From an uncultured Alistipes sp. (lineage in GTDB: Bacteria > Bacteroidota > Bacteroidia > Bacteroidales > Rikenellaceae): DNA of 55,028 bases. Positions within the stretch are counted from its first letter, which is position 1; every line of letters begins with the position of its first letter. The notes under the pieces were generated by a model. It made no database searches, was not told the DNA's origin, and saw nothing but the letters and a program-made list of their open reading frames with translations. Positions 50,470-55,028 of this stretch are shown here, one piece after another. A program made the position numbers and the translations under genes. The stretch covers positions 77,434 to 132,461 of the forward strand of contig CANQGQ010000008.1 of NCBI GenBank assembly GCA_947623305.1, given 5' to 3'.

Positions 50470-51948
50470 ATGCGATTCGACGAACTGGATTTAGAAGAGG
50501 AGATTCTCGACGGTCTCTATGATATGAATTTTCGGGAGATGACCCCCGTGCAGGAACAGACCATTCCCATCATCCTCGAAGGGCGCGACATCATCGGTTG
50601 CGCGCAGACCGGCACGGGCAAGACGGCCGCCTACACGCTTCCGCTGCTGAACAAGCTGTTGCTCGAAGGGAATGAGGACAACGTTGTGAAATCGGTCATC
50701 ATCGTGCCGACGCGCGAGCTGGCGCAGCAGATCGACCAACAATTTCAGGGATTTTCCTATTATCTTCCGGTATCTACGACCGTGGTCTATGGAGGCGGCG
50801 ACGGCAAGGGCTGGGATGTTCAGAAACGGGGCATGCTGATGGGCTCCGATGTGGTGATCGCAACGCCGGGCCGCATGATCGCCCATCTGCAGAACAGCGG
50901 CATCGACCTTTCGCATGTCGAGTATCTGATTCTCGACGAGGCCGACCGGATGCTGGACATGGGCTTTAGCGACGACATCATGCGCATCGTCTCCTTCATG
51001 CCCAAAGAGCGGCAGACCATCCTGTTCTCGGCGACGCTGCCGCCGAAAATCCGCGCGTTGGCCAAGACGATTCTGCACAATCCGGCCGAGGTCAATATCG
51101 CCATATCGAAACCGAACGATTCGATCGACCAGTCGGCTTACATCTGTTACGAAAGTCAGAAACTGGGCATCATTCGCGAATTGTTCGCTGAACCGAGCGG
51201 ATCGAAAACCATCATCTTCTCCTCCTCGAAACTCAAGGTCAAGGAGCTGGCCCACACGCTCAAACGGATGAAACTCAACGTCGCGGCGATGCACTCCGAT
51301 CTGGAACAGGCGCAGCGCGAGGAGGTGATGCTCGCATTCAAGAACAACAAGGTAGACATTCTGGTCGCCACAGACATTGTGGCCCGTGGTATCGACATCG
51401 AGGACATCGGCTTGGTCATCAATTACGACGTGCCGCGCGACCCCGAAGATTATATCCACCGGATCGGCCGTACGGCCCGTGCTGATGCGACCGGCAGTGC
51501 CATTACCTTCGTCAGCGAGGAGGATCAGGGCCGGTTCCACCAAATCGAGAAGTTCATCGAACGGGACATCCGCAAGGTCGATCTTCCCGCGGCTGTCGGC
51601 GAAGGCCCGAAATATGCGCCGTCCGAGAATCGGGGGCGCGGCGGACGGCGCGGTCGCGGCGGTGCGGGTTCCGGCGATGGACGACGGGGTCGTGGAGGTC
51701 GGAATCGTCGGAACGGGCGCAGCCGACAGGGGAGCGAGGCTCCGGCAGCCGCTGCATCCGACCGTCAACCGGAGATGCAACGAAATACGGCAGGCAGTCC
51801 GGCGGAACTGGCGCACCCATTGGATAACGAACATGCTTCGGGGCGTGGCGAAGGCAATCGGGGAACACGCGACCGCAAGCGGCGGCATCGCGGTGGCCGT
51901 CGTCATCGTCGGAGCGACAAGCCCGCAGCTGAACCGACCGGTGAATAG
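50470..51948 (+). CDS. DEAD-box RNA helicase with RGG-rich tail
   Basis: A 492-residue helicase. Q-motif MTPVQEQTIP, motif I AQTGTGKTA (about 45-53), Ia PTRELAQQI, II LDEADRMLDMGF, III FSATLPP, then helicase C domain with VATDIVARGIDIEDIG and HRIGRTARAD. After residue about 380 the tail is Arg/Gly-rich (RGRGGRRGRGGAG, RRGRGGRNRRNGR) and likely binds RNA non-specifically. Probably works in ribosome assembly or cold adaptation. A 116-base leader precedes it without a full-consensus promoter. Confidence 0.94.
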   Translation: MRFDELDLEEEILDGLYDMNFREMTPVQEQTIPIILEGRDIIGCAQTGTGKTAAYTLPLLNKLLLEGNEDNVVKSVIIVPTRELAQQIDQQFQGFSYYLPVSTTVVYGGGDGKGWDVQKRGMLMGSDVVIATPGRMIAHLQNSGIDLSHVEYLILDEADRMLDMGFSDDIMRIVSFMPKERQTILFSATLPPKIRALAKTILHNPAEVNIAISKPNDSIDQSAYICYESQKLGIIRELFAEPSGSKTIIFSSSKLKVKELAHTLKRMKLNVAAMHSDLEQAQREEVMLAFKNNKVDILVATDIVARGIDIEDIGLVINYDVPRDPEDYIHRIGRTARADATGSAITFVSEEDQGRFHQIEKFIERDIRKVDLPAAVGEGPKYAPSENRGRGGRRGRGGAGSGDGRRGRGGRNRRNGRSRQGSEAPAAAASDRQPEMQRNTAGSPAELAHPLDNEHASGRGEGNRGTRDRKRRHRGGRRHRRSDKPAAEPTGE

Positions 51949-51957
51949 ATAAATAAA

Positions 51958-51995
51958 TCCCCCTGCTGCAACTGATTGCGGCAGGGGGGATTTTG
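51958..51995 (+). terminator. intrinsic terminator after the helicase gene
   Basis: TCCCCCTGC pairs with GCAGGGGGGA around a loop of TGCAACTGATTGCG; TTTT follows. Also sits beyond the 3' end of the convergent prs gene. Confidence 0.8.
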
Positions 51996-52040
51996 TTCGA
52001 ATCGAAGAAAGACGGAATAGAAAAGACCCGCCTTCACGCG

Positions 52041-52982
52041 CTATTTAAAAAAGATCGAAGAAATCTCCTTGTAGTTGTGGACGCGCTCGATGACGTCGGC
52101 GAAGATGTCTGCAACCGACAGAACCGTGAATTTGTGCAGATCGTGATCCTCTTTCAGCGGAATCGTGTCCGTTACGATCACCTCTTCCAGCGCGCTGGCA
52201 TTGATGCGGTCGTAGGCCGGCCCCGAAAGTACGGGGTGCGTGATGGCGGCCCGTACGCTTTTGGCTCCGCGCGACATCAACATGTCGGCTGCCATGCAGA
52301 TGGTACCGGCTGTGTCGATCATGTCGTCGACGATCAATACGTTGCGGCCTTCGACCTCGCCGATGGCCGTCATTTTGCCGACGACGTTCGGTTTGGCCCG
52401 CTCCTTATGCGAGATGATGATGGGCGTGCCGAGCAGTTTCGCATAGGTGTTGGCCCGTTTCGCACCGCCCATGTCGGGGGCGGCAATAGAGAGGTCTTGG
52501 ATGTCGAGGCTCCGGATATAAGGCACGAAGATGCCGCTGGCATAGAGGGCATCGACCGGTACGTCGAAAAATCCTTGTATCTGATCGGCATGCAAATCCA
52601 TCGTCATGATGCGGTCGACGCCGGCGGCCATCAACAGATTGGCGACCAACTTGGCGCCGATCGGCACCCGCGGGCGGTCTTTGCGATCCTGACGGGCCCA
52701 TCCGAAGTAGGGCATCACGGCCACGACCTTGTAGGCCGATGCGCGGCGTGCGGCGTCGATCATCATCAGCAACTCCATCAGATTGTCCGTAGGCGGGAAT
52801 GTCGACTGGATGATGAACACCGTGCAACCGCGGATGGATTCGTTGAAGCAGGGTTGGAATTCTCCGTCGCTGAATTGCAGGACTTCCGCCTGACCGAGTT
52901 TGGTACCGAAACTCGATGCGATCTTGGTGGCGAGGTATTCGGAGCCGCGACCCGAGAAAATCTTGATTTTGTGGATGGCCAT
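52041..52982 (-). CDS. prs: ribose-phosphate pyrophosphokinase (PRPP synthetase)
   Basis: A 313-residue class I enzyme that makes PRPP from ribose 5-phosphate and ATP for nucleotide, His, Trp and NAD synthesis. Segments: KIFSGRGSEYLATKIASSFG at the N-terminus, FQPCFNESIRGCTVFIIQS (about 44-62), FGWARQDRKDRPRVPIGAKL (flexible loop), MTMDLHADQIQGFF (metal His) and the PRPP-binding NVLIVDDMIDTAGTICMAA (about 219-237). Own promoter upstream. Confidence 0.96.
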   Translation of the reverse strand: MAIHKIKIFSGRGSEYLATKIASSFGTKLGQAEVLQFSDGEFQPCFNESIRGCTVFIIQSTFPPTDNLMELLMMIDAARRASAYKVVAVMPYFGWARQDRKDRPRVPIGAKLVANLLMAAGVDRIMTMDLHADQIQGFFDVPVDALYASGIFVPYIRSLDIQDLSIAAPDMGGAKRANTYAKLLGTPIIISHKERAKPNVVGKMTAIGEVEGRNVLIVDDMIDTAGTICMAADMLMSRGAKSVRAAITHPVLSGPAYDRINASALEEVIVTDTIPLKEDHDLHKFTVLSVADIFADVIERVHNYKEISSIFFK

Positions 52983-53004
52983 AGGTTACGAGATTAAGAT
53001 GCCG

Positions 53005-53012
53005 CAAAGATA
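53005..53012 (-). promoter_or_regulatory. promoter -7 element of prs
   Basis: TATCTTTG on the minus strand, exact TAnnTTTG, 22 bases before the prs ATG. Confidence 0.65.
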
Positions 53013-53064
53013 GGACAATGCGGCGAAAAAAGAGGCGATACGGCCGTATTTTTTCAACATTCGG

Positions 53065-53661
53065 TTAACCGTTTCCGAGGGATTCCCCGATGAAATCGAG
53101 GATATCCTGCTGACCGATGCGCTTTTCCGAGGAACTGACGAACATCGGCGGCAGTTCTTCCCATTGCTCGCGGAGCGCCTCGCTGAAGCGAGCGACGCTG
53201 CGGTCGGCCTGGGTTTTCGAGAGTTTGTCGGCCTTCGTGAAGACGATGCCGAACGGGATGCCGTTTTCGCCGAGCAACTCGATGAACCGCAGGTCGATGC
53301 GCTGCGGTTCGAGCCGGATGTCGATCAGCACGAACAGAAAATGAAGCCGTTCGCATCGGAGGACGTAATCCGTGATGATCTTCGCGAATTCGTCGCGCGT
53401 CGTTTTCGAAGTGCGGGCGTAACCGTACCCGGGCAGATCGACTAAATACCATCGGTCATCGACCTTGAAATGATTGATCAATCGAGTTTTGCCCGGCGTA
53501 CCCGAGACCTTGGCCAGTCCGTTGCGGCCGGTCAGCAGGTTGATGAGCGACGATTTGCCCACGTTGCTCCGTCCGATGAACGCGATGTCGGGCAGCGCAT
53601 CATCCGGTACTTGTGCGATCCGCTCCGAGGAGCCTTTGAACTGGACGTTTCGAATCTGCAT
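53065..53661 (-). CDS. engB: ribosome-biogenesis GTPase EngB (YsxC/YihA)
   Basis: A 198-residue GTPase needed for 50S subunit maturation. G1 GRSNVGKSSLIN (about 30-41), G2 GTPGKTRLINHF, G3 DLPGYGYARTSK, G4 FTKADKLSK and G5 VSSSEKRIG are all present. Start ATG 53661 (MQIRNVQFKGSSERI) gives the family N-terminus. Ends 53 bases before the prs promoter region. Confidence 0.96.
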   Translation of the reverse strand: MQIRNVQFKGSSERIAQVPDDALPDIAFIGRSNVGKSSLINLLTGRNGLAKVSGTPGKTRLINHFKVDDRWYLVDLPGYGYARTSKTTRDEFAKIITDYVLRCERLHFLFVLIDIRLEPQRIDLRFIELLGENGIPFGIVFTKADKLSKTQADRSVARFSEALREQWEELPPMFVSSSEKRIGQQDILDFIGESLGNG

Positions 53662-53772
53662 GGCGATTGTCTTTTCGATGCGAGTTGGGTGCGTCGGGTT
53701 GGTACGGCCCCGATCCGCGGCGAATTCGCCGTAAAAATAGGAAAAATGTCGCGAAGTGCAAAAGGAGTCCGC

Positions 53773-54426
53773 TCATTCCTTTTTCGTAGTCCCGTTTACC
53801 CGATAACGTTGCCGCTCGCCGTGCATAATCACGTAGGTGTACTGTTTGCGGAATCGGTCGAAGGTGTTTCGCGCCACGTCGTATTCGCGACAGATGGCTG
53901 CGATGCTCTTTCCGCAATTCATCATCCGGACGATCTTTACCCGATCGTCAATCAGTTGTTGCAGTTTGGTGTAACTGCCCTTGCGCCGTCCGAGCACGAT
54001 GCCCTGCTCGCGTCGGAGGGCCAGCGCCTCGCGCGTCCGCAGCGAGATGAGGTTGCGTTCGATCTCCGCAACCAGTCCGAAGGCGAAACAGAGCACTTTG
54101 CTGTTGATGGTGTCGTCGAATGAATAGCGGTCTTTGGTGCTGTAAAGCCGCACCTCTTTTTTAAGCAGTTCGCAGACGATCGCCATGATGTCCGTAAGCG
54201 TGCGGCTGAGACGGGACAACTCCGTAACGATCAGCGTATCGCCTTTTTTCATGCGTCGCACGAGCGATCCGAGTTTGCGTTCGCGGCCCGATTTCTTGCC
54301 GCTTACGACCTCCGTAACCCAACGGTCGACGCGCATGTTCCGGCTGTCCGTGAATTTCGAAATCTCGTTTTGTTGATTGGCCAGCGTCTGCTTGCCGGTG
54401 CTAACCCTCAAATAGGCAATAACCAT
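53773..54426 (-). CDS. Mpi-like serine recombinase (DNA invertase)
   Basis: A 217-residue small serine recombinase. The catalytic Ser is residue 9 in IAYLRVSTGKQ; the resolvase domain continues through RKLGSLVRRMKKGDTLIVTE, LSRLSRTLTDIM and SKVLCFAFGLVAEIERNLIS; a C-terminal helix-turn-helix (ICREYDVARNTFDRFRKQY) binds DNA. The wording is very close to Mpi of Bacteroides fragilis, the global invertase that flips capsule and surface-gene promoters (established for B. fragilis). The long AT-rich leader (54427-54549) and promoter at 54550 are described separately. The invertible sites it acts on may be distant. Confidence 0.9.
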   Translation of the reverse strand: MVIAYLRVSTGKQTLANQQNEISKFTDSRNMRVDRWVTEVVSGKKSGRERKLGSLVRRMKKGDTLIVTELSRLSRTLTDIMAIVCELLKKEVRLYSTKDRYSFDDTINSKVLCFAFGLVAEIERNLISLRTREALALRREQGIVLGRRKGSYTKLQQLIDDRVKIVRMMNCGKSIAAICREYDVARNTFDRFRKQYTYVIMHGERQRYRVNGTTKKE

Positions 54427-54549
54427 TATTCTCGTCGCAATTTATCATCGAACTGTTGGACTGAAAGGACAAGCGTCCTGGTTTTTCGGAAGCAAAAAAC
54501 GGGCTAAATGTGTTCCTCCGGTAATGATAAATCGTTCATTTTCTGGCTA

Positions 54550-54580
54550 CAAAGATAATAATTTATTTTTCTTCGAAGAA
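54550..54580 (-). promoter_or_regulatory. promoter and palindrome of the Mpi-like gene
   Basis: On the minus strand TATCTTTG (54550-54557) is an exact -7 element. At the -33 position lies a perfect 12-bp palindrome TTCTTCGAAGAA (54569-54580), placed where a bound protein would block or recruit RNA polymerase, so it is a candidate operator. Confidence 0.6.
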
Positions 54581-54602
54581 TCTTTTTTTTAATAAAAAAT
54601 TA

Positions 54603-54611
54603 CCCCCCCCC
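54603..54611. repeat. homopolymer tract of nine C (G on minus strand)
   Basis: Nine consecutive C after AATAAAAAATTA, in otherwise AT-rich DNA, 46 bases upstream of the recombinase -7 element. Such tracts mutate by slippage; its length could change spacing of upstream control elements. The 446-base stretch 54427-54872 otherwise holds the recombinase leader and promoter, and an 8-base inverted repeat (AAAAAACG 54718-54725 and CGTTTTTT 54845-54852); no gene is seen. Confidence 0.55.
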
Positions 54612-54872
54612 TACGAGTTTGTAACTAATTATAAATCAATAAGTTGCAAAGTATCAAAAAGTAATCGAACTTATACCTGCGGGATGATCGACCCGAATTG
54701 ACTAAAAATCGAAGGTTAAAAAACGTAATATACGGTGTATTTTATTGTAAGACAGCTGATTGATGTATATCTTCTCTGAATGGAGGGATGGGATGCATCA
54801 ATGTTTCGTGCCGTTTGCAAAAGGATCGGGTAGTAGATCGTAGGCGTTTTTTGACGAAACTGTCTAATTGGT

Positions 54873-55028
54873 ATGAGGAAGGTGAATGATAAAGGTCGGA
54901 TTGTTCGTACCCTGATCGTCTTATGGGCCGTTCTCGGCTTTTCTGTGCTGCCCGTTTGCGGAGCTTCATTAAGAGAGACACCGGAGGGGAGTTTGTCGGT
55001 GAGCGATTCGAATTACCGGCAGGTAATC
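54873..55028 (+). CDS. exported protein, N-terminal part only
   Basis: An ATG at 54873 opens a frame that runs off the right edge after 52 codons. It begins MRKVNDKGRIVRTLIVLWAV, with a hydrophobic core and a VCGAS cleavage region near residue 31, a credible signal peptide. The following ETPEGSLSVSDSNYRQ is polar. Family cannot be judged. It is divergent from the invertase gene; no full TAnnTTTG element precedes it in the present orientation. Confidence 0.55.
   Translation, partial: MRKVNDKGRIVRTLIVLWAVLGFSVLPVCGASLRETPEGSLSVSDSNYRQVI

Noticed and set aside
54749..54865. AGACAG / CTGTCT as an invertase inverted repeat
   Set aside because: Only six bases match and flanks diverge; expected by chance in AT-rich DNA of this length.
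1..55028. CRISPR arrays, rRNA genes, insertion sequences, replication origin
   Set aside because: No regularly spaced repeats, rRNA motifs, transposase frames with terminal repeats, or origin-like clusters were seen anywhere in the window.

Overview
The window reads as a chromosomal segment of a gut Bacteroidales, most plausibly Alistipes (Rikenellaceae). This is inference from high GC with strong GC bias at third codon positions, repeated Bacteroidota-type promoters (TTTG about 19 nt TAnnTTTG), absence of clear Shine-Dalgarno sites, a TonB-dependent receptor, a Bacteroidota 'putative porin', and an Mpi-type serine recombinase. No rRNA, complete tRNA, CRISPR array or insertion sequence was found.

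Layout. (1) 1-12855, all minus: a pectin/rhamnose region. An unsaturated rhamnogalacturonyl hydrolase (GH105) and a rhamnogalacturonan lyase (PL11) form one operon; next comes a full L-rhamnose operon rhaB-rhaA-fucO-rhaT-rhaD and an AraC-type regulator, then a six-hairpin glycosidase-like lipoprotein and the start of a DUF4450 protein. Together they would cleave rhamnogalacturonan, release rhamnose, import it and convert it to DHAP and 1,2-propanediol. (2) 13138-19118, plus: fabI, panC-panD (overlapping TAATG), a DUF456 membrane protein and an M16 peptidase lipoprotein, ending in a perfect 17-bp bidirectional terminator. (3) 19145-28287, minus: nadC, an LTA-synthase-like sulfatase and a DUF2156-GNAT fusion in overlapping order; a small lipoprotein; and a second overlapping operon of a catalytically degenerate GH2-like protein, rlmH, a TonB-dependent receptor and a possible 41-codon gene. 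(4) 28272-32055, plus: asnS, rpoN and a degenerate PAP2-like membrane protein. (5) 32143-37980, minus: an OPT peptide transporter, a 65-aa membrane protein, pepT and nadE as one operon, then a MazG-like pyrophosphohydrolase. (6) 38076-about 41460: a low-GC island remnant. It begins inside a tRNA-Ala(GGC) gene cut at its anticodon and holds a truncated ORF6N gene, a 720-aa protein with an N-terminal motif like that of extracellular contractile injection system (eCIS) cargo, and a 3' fragment of an ArdC-type zincin gene from a conjugative element. A cluster of hairpins follows. (7) 41789-53661: cell-envelope and housekeeping genes (murF, manC, pssA, porin, lytic transglycosylase, yitT-like, miaB, DEAD-box helicase, prs, engB). 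(8) 53773-end: an Mpi-like DNA invertase, a G/C homopolymer tract, and the start of an exported protein.

The most unusual content is the island at the broken tRNA-Ala with the eCIS-cargo-like protein, the dead GH2-like protein translationally overlapping rlmH, and the invertase neighbourhood at the right end. All functional calls rest on reading motifs by eye; no database search was run.
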